Shown here piece by piece: positions 1 to 6,715 of a DNA stretch of 7,828 nt (position 1 is the stretch's first letter; each line of letters opens with the position of its first letter). Origin of the DNA: Nitrosomonadaceae bacterium (GTDB lineage: Bacteria > Pseudomonadota > Gammaproteobacteria > Burkholderiales > Usitatibacteraceae); the NCBI GenBank assembly GCA_021300055.1, contig JAJTHU010000335.1, positions 1-7,828 of the forward strand, in the 5' to 3' direction. Both the position numbers and the translations under genes were made by a program. The notes under the pieces were generated by a model. That model was not told the DNA's origin. It searched no databases and saw nothing but the letters and a program-made list of their open reading frames with translations.

Positions 1-1406
1 CGCAGACGAACATCACCAGCGGCAGTGAATTTGATGGCGTTGTGCAGCAGGTTGTTGAGCACCTGCAAAACCTTAGTCCGATCGCACATCACTTCTTCTG
101 GCACGGCTGTGCTGACGTCGATCGATAGGCTCAAGCCTTTCTGGTGTGCGCTCGAAAGGTGGGTTTCGATGGCTTCGCGAATGAGGTCGCGGGTGACAAC
201 AGGAACCCGCAGCACGGCGAGCTTGCCGCTACTAACTTGGTCCATATCGAGCACAGCGTTGACCAGCGTGAGCAAGTGGTTGCCACTCGTGGTGATTGCA
301 CGCGCATAGCGCCCCATTTCAGCGTCACGCATTTCCATTTCCAGCAGCTCAGCGTAGCCAAGGATGCCGTTAAGCGGTGTGCGCAACTCATGGGACATGT
401 TAGATAGAAACTGCGATTTCGCTTCGCTCGCAGCCAAGGCTTGACGACGGCGCGCGTCGAGCTCGGCGATCATCTTTAGCGTCAAGCCCGAAAACAGCAG
501 CACCAGAAAAGTACTCAACCACGCCATGGAGATCACGGTGCGTCGATACTCCACAAACGGCGCCAAAACCTCATCAATAGAAAATCCTACCAAGATGAAC
601 AGCGGATAACCTTCCAATTTACGGAACGCGAGGGTTCGTTCGGTTTTGTCGATCGCGCTCGTCGCACGCATGCTGCCCGTCGACTGCGTCAACATCGATT
701 GAAAAGTAGGGGAGCCCGAAAGATCTTGACCCAGCGAGGTTTGATTACCCATTTGGCGAACGCGAATCACGCCATCCTCACCGACTAGGGTTACCAGTCC
801 CTTGCGTGGCGCAGCGAAATCCTCGTAGACGCGCGCGAAGTAAAACGGGTCCATCGATACGACCACCACACCGGCGAAGCTACCGTCGCGCCCGTTAATG
901 CGGCGGCTCATCTGAATCGACCACTTGTTCGAGACGCGGCCCAATACAGGTTTGCTCACAAAGAGCTTGCCTGTGTCTTGCATTACGTGAACCCGGAAGT
1001 GCTCACGGTCCGCGAGGTTGGTGGGTTTGAATGCTTGCGATGACGCATAAACATCGCCGTTTGCGTCAACCAAGGAGTACAGCACCGAAGTGTCGTTTGG
1101 CAGGGTACCTGCCGACAGGCTTTCTTGGAGGTTGAAGTCGCGGTTGTTGCGCTCGGCTTGATACTTCAGAAATCGCGTAGCCTGGTCGGCTGCACGTAAT
1201 GTGCGGGTGGTCTGCTCGGCGTAGGCCCGCGCAAATCCTTCTGCATCGCGGAGTGCGTCGGACTCGGCGCGACGCTGCTCGTTGGTAATCTCAGTCGTCG
1301 CAAGGATCCAGATGCCAGCAAGCGTCGCGATGACGAAAGCGAGCAGCGAAACCACTGCCTTTGTCACCCACTGCCCTGCGCTCCAGAATTTGACCAGCCC
1401 TTGCAC
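1..1406 (-). CDS. Membrane sensor histidine kinase with periplasmic dCache-type sensor (3' end cut by window)
   Basis: Seen by translating the minus strand: an open frame of about 468 residues running off the left edge. In order: a short cytoplasmic N-terminus; membrane segment about residues 14-36; an extracytoplasmic region about 40-285 with a 'DREHFR' motif and a 'GSFAGVVVVS' strand, as in double-Cache (PDC) sensors; a second membrane segment about 291-313; then HisKA with the H-box SHELRTPLNGILGY, phospho-acceptor His339; then the N-box NNLLHNAIKF at about 451-460. The rest of the ATPase domain and any receiver domain lie outside. An in-frame TGA at 1421-1419 limits the start to GTG at 1409 or 1406. 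GGGAG at 1417-1413 is 6 bases from the 1406 GTG, so that one is preferred. It lies 140 bases behind the response regulator and is its likely partner. It probably senses a small periplasmic ligand; the ligand cannot be read from sequence. Confidence 0.93.
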   Translation of the reverse strand, partial: MQGLVKFWSAGQWVTKAVVSLLAFVIATLAGIWILATTEITNEQRRAESDALRDAEGFARAYAEQTTRTLRAADQATRFLKYQAERNNRDFNLQESLSAGTLPNDTSVLYSLVDANGDVYASSQAFKPTNLADREHFRVHVMQDTGKLFVSKPVLGRVSNKWSIQMSRRINGRDGSFAGVVVVSMDPFYFARVYEDFAAPRKGLVTLVGEDGVIRVRQMGNQTSLGQDLSGSPTFQSMLTQSTGSMRATSAIDKTERTLAFRKLEGYPLFILVGFSIDEVLAPFVEYRRTVISMAWLSTFLVLLFSGLTLKMIAELDARRRQALAASEAKSQFLSNMSHELRTPLNGILGYAELLEMEMRDAEMGRYARAITTSGNHLLTLVNAVLDMDQVSSGKLAVLRVPVVTRDLIREAIETHLSSAHQKGLSLSIDVSTAVPEEVMCDRTKVLQVLNNLLHNAIKFTAAGDVRL

Positions 1407-1482
1407 CACGTTCTCCCATCAGTTGATGGATGCATTGTGCGAGGTGGGCGCGCGTACGTCTGTCGCGAGAATGTCTGCGCTT

Positions 1483-1498
1483 TGTCACGGTGTGTAAC
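1483..1498. promoter_or_regulatory. Tandem TGTCAC / TGTAAC half-sites before the histidine kinase gene
   Basis: Plus-strand TGTCAC (1483-1488) and TGTAAC (1493-1498) form a direct repeat at 10-base spacing, in the gap between the regulator stop (1547) and the kinase start (1406). OmpR/PhoB-family regulators typically bind two direct half-sites 10-11 bases apart. The same two hexamers recur, in reverse order at 11-base spacing, at 7326-7342 before the hydroxylase operon. A role in autoregulation of the kinase is an inference; short motifs like this also arise by chance. Confidence 0.3.
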
Positions 1499-1546
1499 GA
1501 AGCCGACGGGTGCCGGGTAGCCTTGCGTCGGTCGGAGGGGCGAGGC

Positions 1547-2236
1547 TCACGCAGCCGCGAGCAAATACCCCTGGCCACGGACGGTCTTGATGAGCTGAGG
1601 ATTCTGCGGGTCGTCGCCCAGCAGTTTGCGCAACCTAGAGATGCGCATGTCGATTGAGCGGTCTAGGCCATCGTGCTCAAGCCCGCGCGTCGAGCGGAAC
1701 AAATCGTCGCGAGATACGATGCTGCCTGCGCGACTGGCCAGCGCCCACAGCAGGTCAAACTCGGCGGTCGTCAGTGAGATGTCGGCGCCGGCACGTGTGA
1801 CGCGTCGCGATTGATTGCAAACGGTGAGGTCGCCCAGTACGAGCGTTTCTGCCTTACCCGTCGCCACGGCCTCGCCACGCCGCAGGCACGCCCGCAAATG
1901 CGCGAGCACCAAGCGAACATTGACGGGTTTGCGCAAGTAGTCGTCTGCGCCCAGCTCCAAGCCCAGCAACTCGTCGACGTCATCATCGCGCGCGGTAAGT
2001 AGCAAGATAGCGCCGCTATAGGAAGGGCGCAATTCACGGCAGAGCTCAAATCCATCGGCAGACGGCAAACTGGCATCGAGCAAGATGGCGTCAGGCTGCA
2101 GCAACGAAACCGCACCGACAAGCCCTGCACCATCCGCGAGGTGTGTGACGCTGTAACCCGCATTCTCGAGGTGCGCCTGCAACAGCTTCGCCACGACCTC
2201 GTCGTCATCGACTATCAGGATGTGTTGACCGTTCAT
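1547..2236 (-). CDS. OmpR/PhoB-family response regulator (RstA-like)
   Basis: DNA-binding response regulator of 229 residues, a normal length for the family. The receiver domain (about 4-115) has the acidic pocket D10-D12, phospho-acceptor Asp54 in 'ILLDASLP', Thr81 in 'LLLTAR' and Lys103 in 'YLRKP'. The C-terminal winged helix (about 130-228) carries 'LTTAEFDLLWALA', 'RSIDMRISRLRKLLGD' and 'IKTVRGQGYLL', most like the RstA type. The frame is open upstream, with other ATGs at 2269 and 2377, but receiver domains normally begin a few residues before 'ILIVDDD', so ATG 2236 is chosen. No Shine-Dalgarno sequence precedes either 2236 or 2269, so the start is less certain than the identity. It lies downstream of soxA and upstream of the sensor kinase on the same strand. 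It probably controls the sox/hydroxylase genes; that is inferred from context. Confidence 0.93.
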   Translation of the reverse strand: MNGQHILIVDDDEVVAKLLQAHLENAGYSVTHLADGAGLVGAVSLLQPDAILLDASLPSADGFELCRELRPSYSGAILLLTARDDDVDELLGLELGADDYLRKPVNVRLVLAHLRACLRRGEAVATGKAETLVLGDLTVCNQSRRVTRAGADISLTTAEFDLLWALASRAGSIVSRDDLFRSTRGLEHDGLDRSIDMRISRLRKLLGDDPQNPQLIKTVRGQGYLLAAA

Positions 2237-2297
2237 GTCAAAGGGTGGGGTGAATGCAAAGTCGCGCATTATCGTAAATGGGTGCGCATGTCTGGGA

Positions 2298-2303
2298 ATT
2301 TTA
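2298..2303 (-). promoter_or_regulatory. Possible -10 element of the response regulator promoter
   Basis: On the minus strand the hexamer is TAAAAT (5 of 6 to TATAAT). It would put transcription start near 2291, giving a leader of about 55 bases to ATG 2236. No good -35 hexamer lies 16-18 bases upstream; inverted repeats occupy that region instead, as expected of an activator-dependent promoter. This suggests the two-component genes can be transcribed apart from the sox operon. Confidence 0.3.
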
Positions 2304-2322
2304 GCGAGTCGCAAGGCCAAGA

Positions 2323-2340
2323 GTTTGCTTCTTTGCAAAC
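2323..2340. repeat. Inverted repeat GTTTGC-N6-GCAAAC upstream of the response regulator
   Basis: A perfect 6-base inverted repeat with a 6-base spacer lies just upstream of the candidate -10 and only 3 bases from a second 6-6-6 inverted repeat (2344-2361). Size and position fit a dimeric regulator operator. There is no T-run after it, so it is unlikely to be the soxA terminator. Confidence 0.35.
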
Positions 2341-2343
2341 CAC

Positions 2344-2361
2344 TGTGTGCAAGGTCACACA
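2344..2361. promoter_or_regulatory. CRP/FNR-like site TGTGT-N6-TCACA
   Basis: TGTGTG-N6-CACACA is a perfect inverted repeat. Read as TGTGT-N6-TCACA it matches 9 of 10 core positions of the CRP consensus TGTGA-N6-TCACA. Its centre (2352.5) is about 61 bases upstream of the start predicted from the -10 at 2298-2303, a classical class I activator position, although that start site is itself a guess. It may link expression of the two-component system to carbon or redox state. Confidence 0.35.
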
Positions 2362-2389
2362 TATGTCTACGACGCAATGCAGCAAAAGA

Positions 2390-3160
2390 CTAGGGGCGCA
2401 CCCCCGGTGTTTCTAGGGGCATACCGTTTGCGCGCTGCATTAAGTAAGCCTCGATGGCGACGAACTCCTCGTCGCTAAATGAGCTGGCATCCGCGCGTAC
2501 TGCCGAGAGGCAACTGCGTAAACGGCGGTTCAAACTGCCGAGGCTCTGCCATTCCAAGCGATAGATGGGATATCCGGTCGGGTGCGCTTGCGGCAGCTTC
2601 GCGCCCCCTAACCGTTTCCCCGCAAGCGTGGTGTGGCAATCGGCGCAGCTCAAGTCAACTTGGCCAATGCGTGACGCAAACAAGGTCGCGCCGCGCTGTT
2701 GGGCTGCCTTGAGCGCAGGGTGCGCGGGTGGCGTGATCGGTAAGCCGCGCGACTGGAGCGCAATAGCAGCCTCAACGCTCAGTCGTGCGCTGTCCTCGGT
2801 GCGCCATGCCGGTTGACCTTGGTGGTTGGTTCGGCACAGGTTGATGCGCGCACCAAGATTCAGCACACGCGAGCTGCTTGTATCGTACGCGGGATAACGC
2901 GTAGCCACACCGCGCATGCGGCTCAGCCCGCCGTGGCAGTCGGCGCACGACTTGGTGCCCGATACAGGCGCGCGCGACCAAAGCGCCTCACCTTCCTTGA
3001 CCCATAGCATCGCAGGATTCTGGCTGTCGTCACGCTGCAGCGCTTGCGTGGCGGGTGACATCGCATCGAAGCTGGAGCGACGAGGGTCTTGCGCGGACGT
3101 GTGCAGCGACCAGAGCGCCAGAACGAGCGCCAGAACAAGTGTCAGCAGGTAGTTTGTCAT
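2390..3160 (-). CDS. soxA: SoxA, dihaem c-type cytochrome subunit of SoxXA (L-cysteine S-thiosulfotransferase)
   Basis: In canonical Sox systems SoxXA oxidatively conjugates thiosulfate to the SoxY carrier cysteine in the periplasm. This 256-residue protein has a Sec signal peptide (about 1-23, cleavage near TSA/Q). It has two haem c motifs, CADCH at 72-76 and CADCH at 172-176, plus the conserved 'RINLCRTNHQ' (Cys109). The SoxA signature 'AHPTGYPIYRLEWQSLGSLNRRLRSC' leads to Cys217, aligned with the active-site cysteine that ligates the catalytic haem as a persulfide. The frame is open upstream for 73 codons, but ATG 3160 directly precedes the signal peptide. No clear Shine-Dalgarno is visible. 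It starts 34 bases after the soxZ stop and is the last sox gene here. All key residues look intact, in contrast to the altered SoxY arm. Confidence 0.95.
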   Translation of the reverse strand: MTNYLLTLVLALVLALWSLHTSAQDPRRSSFDAMSPATQALQRDDSQNPAMLWVKEGEALWSRAPVSGTKSCADCHGGLSRMRGVATRYPAYDTSSSRVLNLGARINLCRTNHQGQPAWRTEDSARLSVEAAIALQSRGLPITPPAHPALKAAQQRGATLFASRIGQVDLSCADCHTTLAGKRLGGAKLPQAHPTGYPIYRLEWQSLGSLNRRLRSCLSAVRADASSFSDEEFVAIEAYLMQRANGMPLETPGVRP

Positions 3161-3194
3161 TTCGGGATGACAAGCATGGCGCCTTGCACTCAAT

Positions 3195-3536
3195 TCACAC
3201 CACCCTAAGCACCGTTTCCTCGCGATGCGAAAAGCCCTCATCGCCTTCCCACGCAAACACGAACTTCCCCGTCGTTGTCGCGCGGTAGTTGAAAGAGAGG
3301 TATGGATTCGCCGCAATGGCAGCGTGTAAGTCCGCCGCGAAAACGAGCTCTCCCGCACCGCCGGCATCAGCAGCAACAAAGCGCGCGGTATAACGGCGCA
3401 GCAGATTGCGCGGCAAGATGCTGCCTTCGCTCGAACGACGATAGCCCGTCTCCATCGGGTGCTGAATCAACACCCGCACTTCGATTATCTCGCCGCGTCG
3501 AGCGGAACTGGGAACTGTGATGAGGGTGCGCGCCAT
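3195..3536 (-). CDS. soxZ: SoxZ, partner subunit of the SoxYZ carrier
   Basis: Ig-like partner of SoxY, 113 residues, close to the usual length. Seen: 'RRGEIIEVRVLIQHPMETGYRR' (about 14-35) with the family-typical HPMETG, then 'NPYLSFNYRATTTGKFVFAWEGDEG', the characteristic C-terminal half. There is no signal peptide, as is normal: SoxZ is exported bound to the Tat-exported SoxY. There are no cysteines. The frame is open upstream as an out-of-frame shadow over soxY; ATG 3536 is chosen because it lies one base after the soxY stop and has GGAAG, inside the last soxY codons, as ribosome-binding site. Translational coupling to soxY is therefore likely. Confidence 0.94.
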   Translation of the reverse strand: MARTLITVPSSARRGEIIEVRVLIQHPMETGYRRSSEGSILPRNLLRRYTARFVAADAGGAGELVFAADLHAAIAANPYLSFNYRATTTGKFVFAWEGDEGFSHREETVLRVV

Positions 3537-3537
3537 A

Positions 3538-3996
3538 TCAATCTTCCAGGCAAGACGCGAGCGTGACCAGCACGTCAACGGTATGCGTAAAGCACTGACC
3601 ATCATGCATTTTCGCCACGGCGACAAGCTGCTGTGAAATTGCCAGGCGCATGCGCGTGGCGACGCGGGCGCGACCCATTGCGGGACTGAGCGTGAACACC
3701 GCGACATCGTTCTGAGGATTCTTTTCGTTGAACACCGCAATTGCCACAACGTGGTCGGCGGGCGTCATTGGGCTTTCAACGCTGACTTCAATTGGCACGC
3801 TGTTGCCGTTGTCGACCAGCGGCGCGATGTCGAATTTCACACGGCCTTCTGTTACGGGCCTGCCCGCTGCAAACTGTTGCACGAGCTTTTCAAGGGTCGG
3901 GCTGAGCGGCGCGCGCGAGGGCGCCGCACTCACGCGGCAGGCGTGCATTGCCGCGATCGTCAGCGTGCTAACCAGCAAGAACGCGCGGCGCTTCAT
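3538..3996 (-). CDS. soxY: SoxY-related carrier protein with a non-canonical ASCLED arm (AACIE-arm type)
   Basis: Homologue of the thiosulfate-carrier subunit SoxY, 152 residues. It starts with a twin-arginine-like signal (KRRAFLLVS, about residues 2-10; cleavage near residue 24). The SoxY Ig-like domain follows: 'GRVKFDIAPLVDNGNSVPIEVSVESPM', 'IAVFNEKNPQNDVAVFTLSPAMGRARVATRMRLA' and 'QQLVAVAKMHDGQ'. True SoxY ends in a flexible GGCGG arm whose cysteine carries the sulfur substrate. Here the end is VTLASCLED: Cys149 aligns with the carrier cysteine, but the flanking glycines are replaced. Cys135 is a second mature cysteine, not usual in SoxY. No reading frame restores GGCGG, so this is not a frameshift. 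It fits what I recall as NCBI's 'SoxY-related AACIE arm protein'. The ATG overlaps the soxX stop by four bases. Its role as a SoxZ-bound carrier is likely; its cargo is unknown. Confidence 0.9.
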   Translation of the reverse strand: MKRRAFLLVSTLTIAAMHACRVSAAPSRAPLSPTLEKLVQQFAAGRPVTEGRVKFDIAPLVDNGNSVPIEVSVESPMTPADHVVAIAVFNEKNPQNDVAVFTLSPAMGRARVATRMRLAISQQLVAVAKMHDGQCFTHTVDVLVTLASCLED

Positions 3997-4469
3997 CGCA
4001 ACGACACCAGATACGCCACGACATCTTCAACTTGCTGGGCGTCGAAGATCGGCTTGCCGACTGATGTCTTCGCCACACGGTTCAATCCTTCAATACGATG
4101 GTACGCAGGCATTACGCTTTGCGGGTTGATGCGTCGCGCGTCGACGATGCGTAGCCGCAACTGTGCCGCGCTCCAGCGCGCGCCAGCGCCCGCGAGGTTG
4201 GTCGAAATATCGCCTTGAAATTTCTCTTCGGCGATCGGCGCTTGATGACATAGCAAGCACATGCTTTGGTAACGGTTCGCGACGAGCGCGCGCCCACGCG
4301 CGATATCGCCGGACGCCGTGGTCAACGCTTGCGGAATGCCGTCATCGACGACCTTGTAGGCGGCAACTTGGGCGTTAGTCGCGCCCGCAGTCACGATCAA
4401 AGCGATTGCCACCACAACACGAATGTGAGTACAAAAAAGGATCAAACCCACCTCAGAAACAACCTGCAT
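3993..4469 (-). CDS. soxX: SoxX, monohaem c-type cytochrome subunit of SoxXA
   Basis: Small electron-accepting cytochrome partner of SoxA, 158 residues. It has a Sec-type signal (hydrophobic stretch about 18-31, likely cleavage after TNA near residue 33). The haem-binding motif CLLCH lies at 71-75 in the typical context 'GRALVANRYQSMCLLCHQAP', followed by 'EKFQGDISTNLAGAGARWSAAQLRLRIVDARRINPQSVMPAYHR', where Met120 is the expected distal haem ligand. The end 'QVEDVVAYLVSLR' is the usual C-terminal helix. ATG 4469 is the only ATG before the signal peptide; no convincing ribosome-binding site precedes it, and an in-frame TTG or GTG a few codons later is possible. It lies 47 bases after the molybdopterin subunit gene, separated by a hairpin, and its stop overlaps the soxY start (ATGA). 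Confidence 0.93.
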   Translation of the reverse strand: MQVVSEVGLILFCTHIRVVVAIALIVTAGATNAQVAAYKVVDDGIPQALTTASGDIARGRALVANRYQSMCLLCHQAPIAEEKFQGDISTNLAGAGARWSAAQLRLRIVDARRINPQSVMPAYHRIEGLNRVAKTSVGKPIFDAQQVEDVVAYLVSLR

Positions 4470-4475
4470 TCGCGA

Positions 4476-4501
4476 GTCGTCCCGGGTTGTGCCGGGACGA
4501 C
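4476..4501. repeat. Perfect 10-bp stem hairpin between the hydroxylase and sox genes
   Basis: Bases 4476-4485 and 4492-4501 are perfect reverse complements around a 6-base loop. On the transcribed strand the hairpin begins 16 bases after the molybdopterin subunit stop and ends just before the soxX start. No T-run follows, so it is not a classical intrinsic terminator. It could act as a 3'-end stabiliser or processing site, a partial attenuator that lowers sox transcription relative to the hydroxylase, or an operator. Confidence 0.5.
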
Positions 4502-4516
4502 CGGATTTCTACCGCG

Positions 4517-6715
4517 TCAGGCTTTGAGCGAATGGTTCTTCAGCGGCAAATCGCGGATGCGCTTACCAGTGGCCGCAAAGATAGCGTTGAGTACGGCAGG
4601 TGCTGCGACTGCGATGGTTGGTTCGCCCACGCCGCCCCAGAAGCCGCCCGACGTCAGGATGACCGTTTCAACCTTGGGCATATCCGCCATCTTCAAGCAC
4701 GGATAGTCGCCGAAGTTAGTCTGCTCGATGCGACCATCTTTGACCGTACATTCCTGATACAGCGCGGCGGCAAGACCGTAAACGAACGATCCTTCGACCT
4801 GCGCTTCAATTTGTTGCGGATTCACGGCATTGCCACAGTCGGTCGCCGCAACAATGCGATGAATCTTCAGTACACCGTCTTTGCTGACTGAAACCTCTGC
4901 ACACGCCGCCACATAAGCGCCGAAGCCTGCTGTTTGCGCAAGTCCGCGGAATACGCCTGCTGGCGCTGGCTTGTCGTAGCCGACGCGCTCGGCGACGGCA
5001 TTGAGTACTGCGAGGTGCTTCGGATGCTTGGCCATGAGCTTGCGACGCAAGGCGAGCGGATCTTGCTTGGTCGCGTGCGCGACCTCGTCGAGGAAACACT
5101 CAAGGTAGATCGCGTTCTGATTCAAATTGACGCCACGCCAGAAGCCCGGCGGCACATGCGGGTTGCGCATCGCGTGATCGATGAGCAAATTCGGGAACGT
5201 ATAGCCAATCGGCGTTTCTGGCCCTGACGGGTTCAAGCCCTGAAAAACAACAGGATCGGCACCATTGACCATACGTTGTGGCGCCAAGCCCGCGAGGATC
5301 GATTGACCGGCAATGCGCATGTGTAGGCCGGTGATTTCACCTTTGTCGTCGAGCGCAGCGGTGAGCTTGCACGCCGTGATTGGGTGGAACCGACCTTGTG
5401 CCATGTCTTCTTCACGAGACCACACCATCTTGACCGGCACGCCAGGCATTTGTCGCGCGATGCGCGTCGCTTGCGTGACGTAATCGGTCTTGCCGCGTCG
5501 CCCAAAGCCGCCGCCGAGGTGCAGCTTGTATACCTCACACTTGGCCGGGGGCAGTCCCGCGGCCTCGGCGAGCGCAGCGTGCGCAGCTTCACCGTTTTGC
5601 GTTGGCACCCACGCCTCGCATTTGTCCGGGGTCCACAACACCGTCGCGTTCATCGTTTCCATGCACGCGTGGTTTTGGTGCGGGTACGAATACACGGCTT
5701 CAATCTTGCGCGCCGCGCTGGCAATCGCCGCTGGTGCATCACCAACGCGATTACCGACGTTGACGTCGGTTGCGTCAAGCCCGGCTTTGAGGACCTTGGC
5801 GAAAGCCTCGCTCGAGGCTTTGGCGTTGGGGCCTTCGTCCCACTCGATCTTCATTGCGTCGAGGGCGGTCTTGGCACGCCACCACGTATCGGCGACGACG
5901 GCAACAGCGGTGTCGTCAATGCGAATGACCTTCTTGACGCCGGGGCGCTTGAGGATCTCCGCCTCATCGTAGCTCTTCAGCTTGCCGCCAAACACAGGGC
6001 ACGCCTTCACCGCTGCGTGCAACATGTTGGGCAATTTCAAGTCCATGCCATAGACCTGTTTGCCGTTAGTTTTTTCGATCGTATCCAAACGCGCGATGCG
6101 CTTGCCGATCAACTTCCAATCCTTTGGATCCTTTAGCTTGATGGTGTCGCCTGCGGGCGCGGGTATTTTGGCGGCGGCGGCGGCAACCTTACCGTAGGTG
6201 GTGCGGCGCTTCGAGGGGCCGTGCGTGATCACGCCCTTCTCGACGGTGCATTCGGAGACAGGCACTTTCCACTCGTCTGCTGCCGCTTGTAGCAGCACGA
6301 TCCGCGCGGCAGCACCGCCCTTGCGCACGTAGTCTTGGGATTCGCGAATTCCACGTGAACCGCCGGTGCCGAAGCTACCCCACACGCGTCGGCGCGCGAG
6401 TTGCTGGCCCGGTGTCGGGTACTCGGTGCTGACCTTTGACCAATCGCACTCGAGTTCCTCGCACACCATCTGTGCGAGCCCGGTGAGTGTGCCTTGGCCC
6501 ATCTCAGACCGCGCGATACGCACGATAACCCGATCATCGGGTTGGATCACGACCCAAGCGTTCAGCTCGGGAGGTACCGGTGCGGCGGTGGTGTTGGCTT
6601 GCGCGAATGCGGGCTTCAACGCGGCGGGCACATGGAAGCCGATGACAAGGCTCCCTGCGGCGGCGGCGCTGCTCTTGACGAAGCGTCTGCGGGCAACGTT
6701 AGTGACGGCGCTCAT
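4517..6715 (-). CDS. Tat-exported molybdopterin-binding subunit of a xanthine-dehydrogenase-family hydroxylase (IorB-like)
   Basis: Large subunit of a molybdenum hydroxylase, 732 residues, most like isoquinoline 1-oxidoreductase beta subunits and other two-subunit periplasmic or aldehyde-oxidising members. The N-terminus has a twin-arginine signal (RRRFVK at 9-14, hydrophobic run, cleavage near residue 38-40). Seen motifs: '[20 protein letters not shown]', '[14 protein letters not shown]', '[19 protein letters not shown]', '[27 protein letters not shown]' and '[18 protein letters not shown]'. Near the end, '[20 protein letters not shown]' contains Glu698, the expected catalytic base. The substrate cannot be deduced. 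The ATG overlaps the Fe-S subunit stop (ATGA) and has a strong ribosome-binding site (6721-6726). No FAD subunit and no XdhC-type maturation gene is visible, so electrons probably leave through the Fe-S subunit to a cytochrome. Confidence 0.92.
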   Translation of the reverse strand: MSAVTNVARRRFVKSSAAAAGSLVIGFHVPAALKPAFAQANTTAAPVPPELNAWVVIQPDDRVIVRIARSEMGQGTLTGLAQMVCEELECDWSKVSTEYPTPGQQLARRRVWGSFGTGGSRGIRESQDYVRKGGAAARIVLLQAAADEWKVPVSECTVEKGVITHGPSKRRTTYGKVAAAAAKIPAPAGDTIKLKDPKDWKLIGKRIARLDTIEKTNGKQVYGMDLKLPNMLHAAVKACPVFGGKLKSYDEAEILKRPGVKKVIRIDDTAVAVVADTWWRAKTALDAMKIEWDEGPNAKASSEAFAKVLKAGLDATDVNVGNRVGDAPAAIASAARKIEAVYSYPHQNHACMETMNATVLWTPDKCEAWVPTQNGEAAHAALAEAAGLPPAKCEVYKLHLGGGFGRRGKTDYVTQATRIARQMPGVPVKMVWSREEDMAQGRFHPITACKLTAALDDKGEITGLHMRIAGQSILAGLAPQRMVNGADPVVFQGLNPSGPETPIGYTFPNLLIDHAMRNPHVPPGFWRGVNLNQNAIYLECFLDEVAHATKQDPLALRRKLMAKHPKHLAVLNAVAERVGYDKPAPAGVFRGLAQTAGFGAYVAACAEVSVSKDGVLKIHRIVAATDCGNAVNPQQIEAQVEGSFVYGLAAALYQECTVKDGRIEQTNFGDYPCLKMADMPKVETVILTSGGFWGGVGEPTIAVAAPAVLNAIFAATGKRIRDLPLKNHSLKA

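Noticed and set aside
25..407. Small plus-strand open frames at the left edge
   Set aside because: They are antisense to the HisKA and N-box region of the sensor kinase, which is open to the window edge on the minus strand.
1503..1531. Inverted repeat CCGACG...CGTCGG between regulator and kinase genes as a terminator
   Set aside because: The stem is only 6 bases with a 17-base loop and no T-run; too weak to call, and the kinase downstream is expected to be co-transcribed.
2237..2377. N-terminal extension of the response regulator to ATG 2377 or 2269
   Set aside because: Receiver domains start within a few residues of ILIVDDD; the extension has no domain character and runs across the inverted repeats and candidate promoter. 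ATG 2269 cannot be fully excluded because neither start has a clear ribosome-binding site.
3538..3573. Frameshift that would have destroyed a GGCGG arm in soxY
   Set aside because: None of the three minus-strand frames through this stretch encodes a glycine-rich GGCGG end. The last codons also serve as the ribosome-binding site of soxZ one base after the stop, so the end appears native.
3538..3996. SoxY as a lipoprotein via Cys20 in the signal region
   Set aside because: MHAC does not fit a lipobox (an aliphatic residue is expected at -3 and a small residue at -2), and the KRRAFL start fits a Tat signal as in other SoxY proteins.
5384..6136. 250-residue open frame on the plus strand opposite the molybdopterin subunit gene
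   Set aside because: It is antisense to a clearly conserved gene, has low-complexity arginine/alanine-rich composition and shows no recognisable domain; it is a shadow frame of GC-rich coding DNA.
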